From NCBI RefSeq assembly GCF_029867415.1, contig NW_026705148.1, positions 310,001 to 374,000 of the forward strand: a stretch of 64,000 bases of DNA, read 5' to 3'. The DNA comes from Vicia villosa (lineage: Eukaryota > Streptophyta > Magnoliopsida > Fabales > Fabaceae). Positions 46,526 through 60,023 of the stretch are shown one piece after another. The position numbers and the translations under genes were made by a program. How positions within the stretch are numbered: position 1 is the first letter of the stretch; the number at the start of each line of letters is the position of its first letter. The notes under the pieces were generated by a model. That model saw nothing but the letters and a program-made list of their open reading frames with translations, did not search any database and was not told the DNA's origin.

Positions 46526-46995
46526 CTTTCAATATTTATAGTAATATAAAATAATGAAGCATATAATAACTAAAATTATATTTACCCCACAAATCAATCT
46601 TTCTTAATAACAATGATGAAAACAAAAAGTAGAAAGAACAGCATCTTACCAGGCATATTCCCCTATTGAAATAAGAACGGATAGAATCAAATAAGTGTTT
46701 GCAGAATTGATGTCATGAAGTAAAATAATAATAATAGTTTTGTTTTCTATATATTATCTAAACAATATAATATTTGTGAGTTGAGTATATAATAACGGAT
46801 TATATTTAGTATTTACACGTAAAATGCATGTGAAATTTAATATTTTTATTGTTATATTATATCATTCCTTTTTCATCTCTCTAGCTGTTAATAGAAAAAG
46901 AAAAAGAAAAAAAAACTCAATTAGTTTTCTTCAGAACACGAAAAAAAAAATTCACATTTGACTCTGCAGCTAGAGTGAGACAACTGACAAAAGCG
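46526..46995 (+). other. Upstream region of the uridine kinase-like gene
   Basis: AT-rich, no ORF. It must contain the promoter and 5' leader. A GA-rich run (AAAAAGAAAAAGAAAAAAAA) lies at about 46,893-46,913 and a CT-rich stretch at about 46,865-46,885. I cannot place a TATA box with confidence. Confidence 0.4.
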
Positions 46996-49900
46996 ATGCC
47001 GGAGGAAACGACGTCGATTGATTACGCCATGGAGGCGGCATCCGGGCCCCACTTTTCCGGCCTTCGACTCGACGGCGGCCGACTGTCATCTTCTTCCCCA
47101 ACCTCTTCTCTCGCTCCCAATTCAACCCTAACCGCAGATTCTCTTCTCAACCAACCCTTCGTTATTGGTTACTTTCTCTTCTCTTCTCTCTCTTTCGCTC
47201 TGTTTGAATTTGAATGGAATGAACAACGTGCGGTGATGGTGCAGGTGTTTCCGGTGGAACTGCTTCTGGAAAGACTACTGTTTGTGATATGATCATTCAA
47301 CAGCTTCACGATCATCGCGTAGTTCTTGTCAATCAGGTACTGTGCTACTCCTACATTACAATAATTGCTTAATTCTTTCTCTTCGTTCAATAATACTGTA
47401 CAATTTTTTTACTGTATAGGATTCGTTTTATCGTGGATTGAAACCGGACGAGTTGGAGCGAGTTCATGAGTACAATTTTGATCATCCTGGTAATTCATTT
47501 GATTGATTAATCAATCATTTTAGCTTAGACTTTTGAGTAAAGTAGATTCACTTTATTCCTCGAATGTGTGAGACTGGAATTAAGAAAATTGGCTAAAGTA
47601 ATAATTTTGTTGACTAATATTTATATCGTTTTACATGTTTATCCTTAGGAGAGAGAATTATTTAATGTTTGTGTAAGAGTATTTAATGCATATTGTAGAA
47701 AAAATGTAATATAATTAGGGGTATTTGTGTAAAGAAATGATTGATGCACCTTGAAATGTGAAGAGCGTTGTATAAAAAATGATAGGAAAAACTCAAGAGG
47801 ATCTTATAATTAGGGACAAAGGTAGTAGAAAGCAAAATAAAATTATCTGAATGTGTCTTTTATTAGTCAGTTTGGCTTTTGTATGTGTCTTTTATTGATT
47901 AGTTTGGTGTAACTTGTGAGGGTTGAAGATGTGATTTACTCTACTTTGAGAGTAGAGAAGCCTTCTAAGAGGAAGATCTAATTTCTCATTCCATAATCAA
48001 CGCTTTAGTCAATACAAACTTATATATGAATATTTCTTAACAGAATTTGTAACAGGAAATAACAAAATGCTAACAAACTTATTCTAAATTGTAGATTAGT
48101 CCCCACTCTATCTCACCAAATGGATTTTCTATAGTTGTGGGCCTCCAAATCGTAACATTTGATCATCAGATACGATATTAGTTAAGTTAGGTCTATGTCT
48201 ATGAAATTTCTAACTGACACACTCATAAATGTTTTTGTAATTCCAATACATTTTGGAACTATACTGACACCGTCTCACACATCTAGGGACCAAAATAATG
48301 GTTTAATCTAGTGTTTAAACTTTAAAGTACATACATTGTTGGTGTAAATCAATTTTAGTCCATTAGTTTGCCACACCATACTATTCTTATATAAACTTGT
48401 TTTGAAATTGATTTTAAGAAGTAGCAAAGTAGTGGTTTTTTATTGGATGGCGGTGGAAAACTAATGTACGCCAATAGTAACAGTCCTTTAAATGAGGCTC
48501 CTTGTGTTTGTTTATTGCAGATGCTTTTGACACAGAGCAACTGTTAGAGTGTATGAAGCAGCTCATCAGTGGCCAAAGAGTTAAAATTCCCATTTACGAC
48601 TTCAAGAAGCATCAACGCTCTTCTGATAGTTTTCGCCAGGTATACAGTGTGGATCATGTGTCTATGTCTATATTGACATTGCCAGTTTTAGGTCACCTAT
48701 TATTTTTTTAATTAACTAAACAAGTAAAAGCGTGTGTGTAAAAAGAAGTGTCTTTAGAAGGTAAGACGGGACTGGAGTTTTAAATAAATGCTGTGGTAAG
48801 TAACATTTGTGTCATAATACTTCGATATTGTGGAGAATCGTGGTCAAATGTGATTCAGTCTCATTCACGGTCATGTTAGTTTTCCATGGACAAAGCCATG
48901 CTTCAGCATGAACACCAAAAGTCCTTCTCCTCACTGAAAGGGCTGATGAGAAATTCAAAAACTTTGGTAGTTGTTTCCTGTTTAGAGTTACTTCATTAGT
49001 ATCTCACACACAAGACAGGAGTTTTTTTTTTTGAAACACACAAGGCAGGACTTGATTGGTTTTATGAATCATACACATTGTAAGCATTTCATGCTGCACC
49101 TAATGAAATCTCTGTCCCATGAGCGATGAAATGTATCATTTGGTTTCTGTCCGAGTACTGGATACTTGATATGGTACAATTACTATATGACATGAGTACG
49201 GGGATACGGTAAATTCTTAAAAATCATAGCGCTGTGTTACAAGTTACAACCTGGATGAGCTATCACAAACTTCTGATCTATGATAAATATAAATATTTTA
49301 CTTAAATGCATCATATCTGCAAAGGTGCTTTGAAGTTTTTAATACATATGTGGATGATGACAACAATTTACTTAAGATACTTGTGATTGTAACAAAAAAG
49401 AAAAGTCACGTGTATTTTATCTGTCTATATCAAAATTTATTATTTTCCTTGTGAACATGTCACATATGTATTTTTTCCCTAACCAATGTCCAGTTTTACA
49501 AAAAATATCACTAGTCCTATGTAAATTAAGGCTCGACTCGATTCAATTGCTTAACATATACTGTCTAAAACTCATTGTATCATTTTCATCATTTTAAAAA
49601 GCATAGCCTCTAGGTTTAATTCACCAAGAGACAATTCCATCAATTCAAGAAATTGGTCTCCACGGTCATCAAATAGACCACATACATCTTCACTAGTGTG
49701 CTACAACCGCGTCTATTCTTTCTTATATGATATCATTAAAGAATGAGTTCTACACACAATAATAATGAAGAACAAAGTTGTACAGAAAGCTATAGATATT
49801 CCTAAAGTGTCAGAAACGGCCTCCCAAATGTATCGGTCAATATTTTTGTTATAATGTTGAAAAATTTGGAGGATATGTATCTAGGGTATCATATCGGACT

Positions 49901-52900
49901 AATATGAGTATGACACTGATACTTCAGCAATTTTGGAGTAGATGGGCTTCATATGTGCCATTAACATTTTCTTTTTCCTATTTGAAAGTATTTTTGGTTA
50001 TTTATGAATAGTAATTGACATTTGTAGTCGATGCTCAGGTCAATGCATCTGATGTCATTATATTGGAGGGAATTCTTGTATTCCATGATCAAGGTGTCCG
50101 TGATCTGATGAACATGAAGATCTTTGTTGACACAGGTTTGATACATTTTTATTTTCATGTCAACAACACCCTCCAGTGATGTGTCATGTCATGTGCAAAT
50201 ATTTTAACAGTCTACAAATACAGCAGAGTGTGTGAGATAAGAAGTCTTGAGTTGCCCCCCCTTCCCTTACTGTATACAACATCAGCATAACTAAGCAAAA
50301 GTTAGTTATGACTGACTGTAGAATAAGGCACCCTGGGTGTTAGATTAGACGAGCTATAACTAGCTGGGTTCAGTTATGGCTGAATCAATTAATCATTGTA
50401 ACAGATTTCACTGAGTATGAATCACTTTTTCTGTGAATTTTCTCTCATCCTACCGAGTGCTGTGATTACTAATTATTTGGAATCATTTTTCTGTCTCTTT
50501 ATTTCTCCTATTATTACATTTTTGTGATGTATTCATATAGGTGCTTGGAAACATATATGCATCGTTTTTTAAGAATGTGAAAATATATACTCCTAGAAAC
50601 AGAAAATGCACATCAAAATTGATGTAGTACTGAAGCTGTGGATGATGAACCAAGGGGACACTAATTATTGTCATAGTTTTTTAGAATATTTGAGAAATTA
50701 ACTGAGTAGAGTAACCTGGATTATATTTTTTAACTGTGTAGGATTTAAAACTTTCTAACCAAAACCAATAGGCATTCCGTTGATATATTTTAAAGATCTA
50801 TACTACCTTCTCCCGAGTAACTTTATTTTGTGAACTGCAATGCAACTTCCCTGATATGTGGTCAGTGACATGATATAAGGGTTTAGTAAACTCATTTCTC
50901 TATATATTTCCTACATTCACGGTTCACCTCCTTTTCATTTCTGTCATTTTGTGGTAAATTCTTTGATTAGCTACTGGTCTTGATTGAAGACCCACAAGAG
51001 GTTGCTATTATTTTATTTTATGCAGTGTTGGAAGCTACCCTACGCTTCCTCTCTTTGTTTAATAATATATTTGGTTATTAATTGCATACAGATGCTGATG
51101 TGAGGCTTGCTCGTAGAATTAGACGGGACACAGTGGAAAGGGGCAGAGACATAAACTCCGTTCTTGAAATGGTAAGTCCAGTAATTTAACCAGGAGTCGC
51201 GGTTTTACAACAGTTAGGTTAATATTTATAACTCTTTCATACAAAATTTATATTTTTAAGAAAGCTTGACATGTAAAATATAGACAGAATTTTATATGCT
51301 TATTCCTTATGAGATGTGATCAATCGCATTGCATGGTTATTCCTAACTGCCTTAATGTTGGCTTTTGTAGTATGCAAAGTTTGTTAAGCCTGCTTTTGAT
51401 GACTTCGTTCTACCATCAAAGAAATATGCTGATGTGATCATTCCTCGTGGAGGTGATAATCATGTTGCCATTGATTTGATTGTGCAACACCTCCGTACAA
51501 AGCTTGGTCAACATGATCTATGCAAAATATATCCAAACGTGTATGTTATTCAATCTACATTCCAGGTATCTTTGAACATAATTTGTCTACTTTTTTTCCA
51601 TTTTAAATAATTGGAAATTTGCAAAAGATCCTGCGTTTTACAAGTCATGCAGATAGGTTGGTTTTTATGGTTAAGGTTATCAAGTCAGTTTAGTATTTAG
51701 TTCATAAATATTGAATAAACATTCATAAGTTTATAGGTGCTTACAAAGATGTGAGATGAAACAATTTTTGAGAGTTGAAGTGCATAGGCTAGTCTCAATT
51801 TATAAAAAAAATCGTTAAAAGAATCTTAGGGTCTATTTGTATTGTTTTATTTGAGCTATTCTATTGGCATAAACACTTATCACAAACTTATTTCCTAAGT
51901 TGTTTTCAACTTATTTCAATAAGCTCTCCAGGACAATTTGTAAAAACAGCTTATGGATTACACAAAAACAGTTCTACTATCTTGTAAAATAAACAGTTTG
52001 ACTTTATTTTATCTTGTGTCATAGAAATAGTTTTTTCATAAGCGCTTATATGACGCTTATATGATAAGCACTTATACTATAAACATTTTAAATTTTCTTT
52101 TCCTATAAGTTTTATTGGAAGGGTTTATCCAATTTAACTCTTCATGTTTAATTTGGACATACAATCAAGATTTTTATTGGTTACGGTTATATATTTCAGA
52201 TAAGGGGGATGCATACATTGATTCGTGACACGGAAATATCAAAGCACGATTTTGTATTTTATTCTGACCGACTTATACGCCTGGTATTGTATGCTTTATC
52301 GCTCTGATGAACATTTTTACTTAATGGCGTTTTAGTACTTACAGATATAATAAACTACCTTTGCTGATTTTGGTCATCAGGTTGTTGAGCATGGTCTAGG
52401 TCATCTTCCTTTTACCGAAAAGCAAGTTGTTACTCCAACAGGCAGTCATCTCTCTTTGTACTCGGTTCTTGCAGTTATTCACTTTTTATGTTTATATCAT
52501 CCTCTCTATTATGGGGAACAATATTTATGCTTTGTAAACTGGAATGTGTATGGTTAAGAAGCAATGGGACACAAAGTGATTCACGTTGACACCAATTAAT
52601 TAACTGAAATGAGGCTTATATTACAGGATCTGTCTATACTGGTGTTGATTTCTGCAAGAAATTATGCGGTGTTTCAATTATTCGAAGGTGAGCTAAACTT
52701 TGAACTAGGTATTAATTTCCACAGGTCCAGTTCAAATGATAGGTTGCTCCCATAAATGCAACTTGCAACTAATAAAATTAGTTCCTTTGTTTCACTCTCA
52801 GATGCTTGCTTTAGATGTGCTTACCATCTAGAATTTTGAATCCTTGTACTAAAACTTATGCACTTTTTCCTTCTATCTTAGGCTGTTTCCAGTTGACTGA

Positions 52901-55900
52901 AAATTTTTCGTTGTCCTTTTATTATAGTGGTGAAAGCATGGAAAATGCACTTCGTGCATGTTGTAAAGGCATTAAAATTGGAAAAATTCTGATTCACCGG
53001 GATGGAGACAATGGAAAACAGGTAGGTAAATTATTTGGAATACATGAAGTTGACTATGGCAGCTCTCATCTATATGTTTTCTATGGTAGTTTGTATTTAA
53101 TGATAATACTTTTCTGAGCAGCTTATCTATGAGAAGCTTCCCAAGGATATCTCAGAACGGCATGTCTTGCTTCTTGACCCTGTCCTTGCTACAGGTGAAA
53201 TGTCATTCCACTATTAATTTTTCCACTTAATCTTACTGTGACATATTATGAAAGGCTTTATTTGCTTAACTCTTGATAGAAGTGGTAGTCATTTTTTATA
53301 AGCAAATTCATTAGATGAGTACAAGGGAAGGGGTACTCAAGCAAGAAGAGAGTAGAGAGAGAGATAACAGAATTTTAGAAATTTCCAATATGATCAATCC
53401 TGTTATAGTAGGAGTATTTATAGAGCAGTCTTAAGTAACTAACTCTCAACAGAATTCAGTTAGTTGTAACCTGTAACCAATCTCTAACTGAATTCAGTTA
53501 GGAACAATCCAATGGAAAGGGAAAGGGAATTGGGCCAAGATCCAATTCCTAATACAACTGAAAGCCCAATCTTATATTCCTATTAGCCCCCCTTCAAACT
53601 CAGGGTGGTTGATCAAGTGTGAACTTGTCAATTATTCTTAGTTTGGTCCTTAGTGTTACAAACTTATTTGTGGATAAGGGCTTGGTAATTACATTAGCAG
53701 CAGGAATGTGTGACTCTACCAAGCTCTTATTAATCACTTTCTCTCTGACAAAAAATATCACTTCCTTTCTGATAAAAAAGATGTCCCCTACATCCACATG
53801 TTTTGTCCTGGAATGTAGTACATGATTGTATGCAAGAGACACTACGCTTAGATTATCAAACAGAATTCAGGGGACTTGATGCTTGACTTTGAGTTCCTGA
53901 TTAGTGATTGAAGCCATAGGATTTCTGCAGTTGCATGAGCTAGGCTTCTATATTCTGCCTCAGCACTTGATCAGGCAACCAGTGTCTTCTTTTTGGCCCA
54001 CCAAGATACAAGATTAAGTCCTATACACCAGAAGTGGATCTCCTGTCACCAGGGTCCGAAGCCCTGTCAGCATCACGAAAATCCTGTGATGGTGATAGGT
54101 AATAGAAGATTAGCTGGTGAAAGTAGAAGGCCATGATTGGTTGTGGCCATGTTGGTCATGTTTCGGAGATCCCTAATGTACTTGCTCTGAGATAGCAGCA
54201 ATGACCCATTGGAGAGATGATGAACTTCAATGCCAAGAAAGCAGTCCAGTTGACCAAGGTCCTTGAGTGAAAAGGAGAGATTTAATTTGGTGAAAAGTTG
54301 CTGAATGTGAAGCATAGACAAGCACAAGGGTATACTGAGATGGAGTGTGAAGCATAGACAAGCACAAGGGTATACTGAGATGGAGTGTGAAGCATAAAGA
54401 GAGAAGGGTCACACTTGCTGGTTGTGATTTTTAGGGATGGAAGATTACCTTTGAGTCTATCTAAGCAGGCTCTTAGGGATTGTTTTGAGGCCATATAAGG
54501 CTTTATTGAGCTTGCAAACTAGGTCAAGGCCTGCTTTTTAAAAATCAGGGGGTTGAATCTTGTACACTTCCTCATTTAGAAATCCATTTTGACTACAGTA
54601 AGAATGTCTCTGTGTAGTCAAAACTTTCAATTTGATGAGACCCCTGCCACCAGCCTGGCCTTGTACTTTTTAATTGTGCCATCAGGATTCTCCTTAACTC
54701 TGAACACCCATTTGCATACAATGGGTTGTCTATGTGAAGGAGGAGGAACCAATGTCCATGTGTTGTTCTTCTTCATAAAAGCATCATATTCTGATTGAAT
54801 TGCAGCATGCCTCTAGGGGACTATTAGGGCTTGTTTGTGTGAATTTGGTTCAAGGTGAGTTGGGAGAAGTGTGGGGGTGAAGTCTTGGTTGAATGATGCC
54901 ATCTTTGGCTCTGGGTTGCATAGAGTGAGAGTTTCGAGGATGAAATCTTGGGGCAGGTATGAGTGATTTTTTTGTAATGGCAGTAGAGGGTGAGGTGATG
55001 ACAGCAGTAGATGGGAATGACGGATGTTGATTGAGATATGGAATTGGATGTTGTAGTGGGGATAGATGTAGTGTGTGAATTGGTGGCATTTTGAGACATG
55101 GTGTATGTGTTTGTATGTTGACTCAGTATGGTGTGTGAGGTATTGGAGTTATCATTTGGAGATGTTAGATTATGGCTTGTGTGTTAGCTGGATGTGGATA
55201 CTAATATAGGTGAACTGTTTAAGTTACTGAGGTTAGGTATAGTGTTATGATTGGGTGTGGTATGAGTTAAATTGGGTAGGGCATTGGAGTAAATTGGAAA
55301 GTAGATGATACAACAGTCTTGGGTGATATTGATTCTGACTCGGAGTTTGACTCTGACAGAGGGGCAGGGAACAATTCAGGATAGGGAAAACAACTTCCAT
55401 TGAATATAACATCTTTAGAGATGAAAACTGTCACTAGGATCTAGGCATCTGCAGCCTTTGTGGATAGGTGAGTAACCAAGGAATATACATTTCTTTAAAT
55501 CATGCTTTGTTTGAATTTTAGCTAGCTAGATACCACATAATCAGGTAAAAGCTGAAAGCAGGAACTAGAAACTGATTATTTGTTTGAATCATGCTCAACT
55601 TATGGTTTACTGAATCCATTTTTTTTGCACTGTTGATGAATGAATAATTATAATTCATATCAATAATTTTACTGCAGGTAACTCAGCCAACCAAGCAATT
55701 GAACTACTCATTCAAAAAGGAGTGCCAGAATCCCACATTATATTCCTGAATCTCATTTCTGTGAGTTTATTTGGATGCTTTTCTTTACAAATACAATCAT
55801 GGTTATTTGATTAGAATTTCACTCTATTTACATGCACTGATTGTGTGAATCTCTGTGATTTCAGGCTCCTGAGGGAATCCACTGTGTGTGTAAAAGGTTC

Positions 55901-56011
55901 CCATCATTGAAAATTGTCACATCTGAGATTGATGTCGCATTAAATGAAGAGTTTCGTGTCATCCCAGGATTGGGTGAATTTGGTGATCGCTACTTTGGCA
56001 CCGATGATTGA
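46996..56011 (+). CDS. UKL: Uridine kinase-like protein (UCK/UPRT fusion), 14 exons
   Basis: Pyrimidine salvage: phosphorylates uridine (and cytidine) to UMP (CMP) with ATP or GTP. Exons by eye: 46,996-47,167; 47,245-47,336; 47,420-47,489; 48,521-48,639; 50,039-50,135; 51,092-51,171; 51,371-51,565; 52,200-52,283; 52,381-52,441; 52,627-52,687; 52,928-53,021; 53,122-53,194; 55,678-55,760; 55,865-56,011. They total 1,428 nt, 475 residues, in frame, near the plant family length. Start [17 protein letters not shown] fits the family. Kinase half: Walker [42 protein letters not shown]-like half: [49 protein letters not shown]. The usual PRPP-loop ATGGS is ATGNS here. Plant fusions are reported to act mainly as kinases. 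Intron 9 appears to be GC-AG; intron 12 holds a dead copia. Confidence 0.95.
53280..55520 (-). pseudogene. copia fragment inside intron 12 of the uridine kinase-like gene
   Basis: The minus strand carries, in element order: an integrase C-terminal piece [19 protein letters not shown] (about 55,490-55,400), a low-complexity linker, reverse-transcriptase pieces [14 protein letters not shown], SKCDPSLF and [20 protein letters not shown] (54,300-54,210), and an RNase H tail [18 protein letters not shown] (53,800). A TTTGAAGGGGGGC purine tract (53,602-53,586 on the minus strand) is followed by a possible 3' LTR (about 53,285-53,585). The 5' half is missing. The element is antisense to the gene and lies between good splice sites, so it need not harm expression. 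A 42-bp stretch is duplicated at 54,307-54,391. Confidence 0.8.
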
Positions 56012-58074
56012 TCCTCGAATGGTGGATACATCTCTTAGTCAACAAATGTCTTGGCTGCATTGTATTGAAATATGGAAGATTTAGAAAATGGCTGCTATGT
56101 GATTTTAGGCAATCTGATTAGAATAATAGGAATGCAAACTCATTCTTTGGCTGATATGCATCATTGGTTTTCAGTTTATTGAATGTAGAGATAAATCCTA
56201 GCTAGATGATGATGCTATCATACAAAAGTTGGAGTAGACAATTCTATCTAGTTCAGCAAAGGTTATTTGGAAAAATATTGAATAGGCACCAAACTCAAAC
56301 TAAATCCACGGTGAATCACTTATATGCAAACTTGCTATTATATTCCACTAATTTTATCTCATATATGGATATTAAATTTAAAATACAATTCATTTATATT
56401 TTATTCGTCAATAGTATCTTTTATTCTTATGAAACTAGTAAGGTACTTATCCATTCACATCGCTCAATTCTATCTTTATGCATATTTAAAACAAACAAAG
56501 AATATAAAATTTTAAAAAAAGTACAACAGGGAAACCAATTCATCATCTAACCAACACATAAGTGTATTTTTCCAATCTAATCAGCAGCAACAATGACACT
56601 AATAGTCAGTACCCCATTTGTTTTGATGTACTTTGGTCTCTTAGCTAAAACCATAATAAAAAGGGAAATGTTAGAGTTATCTCACTCTATTGGATTTTTG
56701 ATCCAAATGTCACCCTTTGAAAAAAAATTCCTCAAATGCCATCTTTTTAAAAATTTTCAAATGGCGGATGTGGCTGATTCCTTCACGTGGCCGTCGTTCA
56801 TTTGATAACACAACTCAAAGTAAAATATATCTCAATTAATCAAACCAAGTCAACAAATATACACAATTGAGAAAAAGTAAATTTTAGAGTGAATATGCTC
56901 ATGATCCCAATGAAATGGCCAAAACAAAAACATTAATAGTAAGAAGTTGAAGTCATAGAAGTGATTTTAAATCCTTGAACATTAATAGTGAGAAGTTGAA
57001 GTCATAAAAGTGATTTCAAATCCTTAAACTCGACAAAACTATAGCGTTAGCTGCGGCTTCTCACTGCTATAGTAGCATTTCTCATTGAAGCTTTGTTTCA
57101 GTCTCTAATACAAAACTATATTAGATCACTTTCATTTTCTTAAATTATTACTGCAGTCTAGTGTACATGTCATTGTTGTGTTAGAGTTAGTTCTTTATGG
57201 CTAGTAAATTTATATGCGAAATCCATAATCTGTAATTTCATTTAATATTGTAGACTTGAAATCATTGAACACACACTAATAATTTCATAATGGATGTAAA
57301 ACAGTGACAGTGTAGTGTTTAGTCACCATAAAAAACACAGAATTGCATATAGTTTAACCCACTAAAACAAATGACTCAAAAAGTCACGAGTTGTCTTCAA
57401 AACTTTATAAGTGTCCATATGAATGTTTCATTTTTTTTTTGGACACTATGTATGTTTCATTTAGTCAAGTCATAACTATAGCGGTCAAATATATGTTTGT
57501 TACACAAATAGACAAAAGAATCACACATTAATTATGCCAATGGATCTAAAGAATTACTGGTTTTATTTGGTAAAATTTTGTGACCATATGAAAGGAGTCT
57601 TTTATTATGATACTGGTTTACTTAACAATGCCATCATATTTATTATAATAAAATGAATGTATCTCTCGTTGACTTATAATACTTGTTGTTTCGGAATGCA
57701 CTAGTCATGTTAGATTACTTTTGTAGTATTGTTTAAGAATATTTAAGATATCAAGTTATTAAAGTTGAAATTAGTTATTATTGGAGAAATTTAGAATGGA
57801 GCTCCAAGAATCAAAGATAGAGAGAGATAATTAATAGACAAAGTAAATAATATAACAGAACACAACGTTTATTTAATAATTGTACCCGTACAACAGATAC
57901 ACATAGATACATAAAGTTTATTTAATAATTGTACGCATAGATGATTTTTTTTAATCAAAATAATATTAACCGAAAAATTAAGGGTTCTTCATCCTGTCTA
58001 CACGATAAACAAAAAAACAATCCGACTAAAAATAAGAAAAGAGATTACCAACTAATCAGAGTTACGAAACAAAA
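56012..58074. other. Intergenic region downstream of the uridine kinase-like gene
   Basis: The first 200 bases are presumably 3' untranslated sequence (GAATAATAGG near 56,125 and AGATAAATCC near 56,190 are weak poly(A) candidates). A 49-bp direct duplication AATAGT-AGAAGTTGAAGTCAT lies at 56,935-57,030. The rest is AT-rich without a supported gene. Confidence 0.5.
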
Positions 58075-58278
58075 ATGAAATTATCCATCTTACTTGATAC
58101 AAAAATGAAAACTGGAATTGCAATTTCTTTTTTAATCCTTTTACTCATTTCTCATGTTCCAACAATGCCGGTCAAAGTTGCCTTGGAAGAGGTCTGATTA
58201 CTAGCCTGCTGGAATAGTTATTGTTGTAAGGTACCTCCTTGCACTCTGGTCACCACCGCAACTACCGTCGTTTCATAG
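58075..58278 (+). pseudogene. Small secreted cysteine-rich peptide relic, plus copy
   Basis: The frame starts MKLSILLDTKMKTGIAISFL and continues LILLLISHVPTM, a clear signal-peptide-like hydrophobic segment. An in-frame TGA at 58,195 breaks it, after which the same frame gives ACWNSYCCKVPPCT and TTATTVVS to a TAG at 58,278. The Cys pattern (C-x4-C-C-x4-C) resembles that of the minus copy. The family is unknown to me; it does not match the usual NCR or defensin spacing. Confidence 0.5.
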
Positions 58279-58317
58279 ATACATAATTTTATTACACAAA
58301 TTATAATAAACTAATTA

Positions 58318-58650
58318 TTATCATTGGAAGGTGGAAGATGAGCGGAAACAACTGTAGTCGCGGTGGTAGTTACGGCAGCGACCGGAGTGCAGGAGGTACC
58401 TTGCAGTGACAACTACCTCTAGTACATTGTGGGCGAGTAGCCGAAACGACGGTAGTCGAGGTGGCAGCCGGAGTGCAAGGAGGTAACTTGCAATGACAAC
58501 TATCCCCGTACATTGAGGGCTAGTAACCAGACCTCTAGCAGAGGCAGCTTCGACCTACATAGTCGGAACAGGAGAAATGAGTAAAAGAATTAAAAAAGAA
58601 ATTGCAATTCCAATTTTCAATTTTGTTTCAAGTAAGATGAATGTGATGGA
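58318..58650 (-). pseudogene. Small secreted cysteine-rich peptide relic, minus copy
   Basis: On the minus strand LLETKLKIGIAISFLILLLI then SPVPTM matches the signal segment of the plus copy. An in-frame TAG follows TM. After it come VEAASARGLVTSPQCTG and, after a 1-nt shift, SCHCKLPPCTPAATSTTVVS and a second repeat RPQCTRGSCHCKVPP. So this copy has two Cys repeats (C-x4-C-x-C-x4-C). The start codon at the position equivalent to the plus copy is lost (TTG). The two copies are tail to tail and form a long inverted repeat. Confidence 0.5.
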
Positions 58651-60023
58651 TTGATTGAGGCTGCCATTAAGTCTATTTATATTGCTATGAAATTGATTCA
58701 TAATGTGGTGGGGAGAGTAATGGAAGTTAGGCAGATTTAATTTCTTCAACAATAATAGAATTGTACTGGAATCCATATGTTACATCTTAAAAAAGAAATT
58801 TGAACCCCAATCACTCACCCCTTGAAGAGTTTGGCAAAAAAGATAGAGTACTCGTTTCACGTGAGTTTGGCAGAAGAGAGAGATATTTTCAATGCTGCAT
58901 TTTAGCTTATCATTAGTTAATTCAGATTTTCTTTGGATAACATTTTCCAAAGGTACACTCACCATGTTTCTACTTCTCATTGGGCGTGGGAGGTCACCTG
59001 GTAAGTAACATGTTATTATTTGAAGACTAAATTAAATTTTGTTTTTAATCTCTCTCAATATTTTCTACATAAATAAGATAAAAATGTAATTAAGTTTATT
59101 ATTATTATTATAGGAGATGAAGATGTAATTAAATTTTCAACGTACAAAGTTTGTTTGTACTCCATTAACTAATTAAAACTAGACTATGACCCGCAGAATG
59201 TACGGATATAGATTAATTTTATTTTTAAATTTTAAATTTTAATTAAAAATAAAATATTTATTTTATGAACATAATTATTCAACATATATTATAGAAATAA
59301 TTTATTTGATACAGAAATAATTTATTTGATATAAAAAAATATTGGATGGGTTATTCACAAATAAGTATAAATTTTGTGCGAAAGAAAAATATATTTTTGG
59401 AATATGAAAGAGATATGTAGTATATTATATATCTAATATGGTAAAGATTATTTCTATTGAAAATAATGAAAAAAAAGGCCTTTAAATCCTAAAAAAAATA
59501 AGTATATTTTAAAAATTTGAAGCACATATGAGATGATATAAAAAATTATCATTTTAAATAAATTTTAAAATATGTATTTTGAACCACAACTCAAACAATT
59601 TATGGATATTTTTTTTAGTAATTTATGAGGATGATGTATTATTTTATTTTTAAAAAAAATAAAGATGAAGACAATGTATTATTGTTGAAATAGTTAAATA
59701 TTTAAAATTTGATTATAAATAAAATATTTTTTTATTAACAATTATTACTAAAAGATTATAATTTTATTTATTTTTATTCAACTATTCTCTACTAATGAGA
59801 ATTAAATGTCATTTTCGATTAGTGATTTGATTTTATGTTTGTCTGATTTGTTAATTTCAAATATTTTGAATAAATTATTTATTTAATTGAAATTATTTAA
59901 TTTCATTATCATATAAAAAGATATCACTCACACTAATGAATTTAAAGAGTAATTATTAAATTTTAAATTTGTCTGTTTAAACCGTTTCAAATATTCTGAA
60001 TAAGCTTTAAGATATAGATATAA
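58651..60023. other. AT-rich intergenic DNA
   Basis: No supported gene. An (ATT)n run lies near 59,098-59,113. The phrase CTAGACTATGACCCGCAGAATGTACGG (about 59,180-59,206, over 20 bases, key part TGACCCGC) marks a dispersed legume repeat of unknown class. A block at about 59,770-59,905 recurs at 63,545-63,680. Confidence 0.5.

Noticed and set aside
46975..47292. Single-exon ORF starting at 46,975
   Set aside because: It starts at GTG and runs into intron 1; the gene start is the ATG at 46,996 and the exon ends at 47,167.
56206..56550. 114-codon ORF downstream of the uridine kinase-like gene
   Set aside because: No recognisable domain, AT-rich composition and no upstream exon signals; probably chance.
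58780..58980. 66-codon minus ORF
   Set aside because: No domain or context; lies in AT-rich spacer beside the peptide relics.
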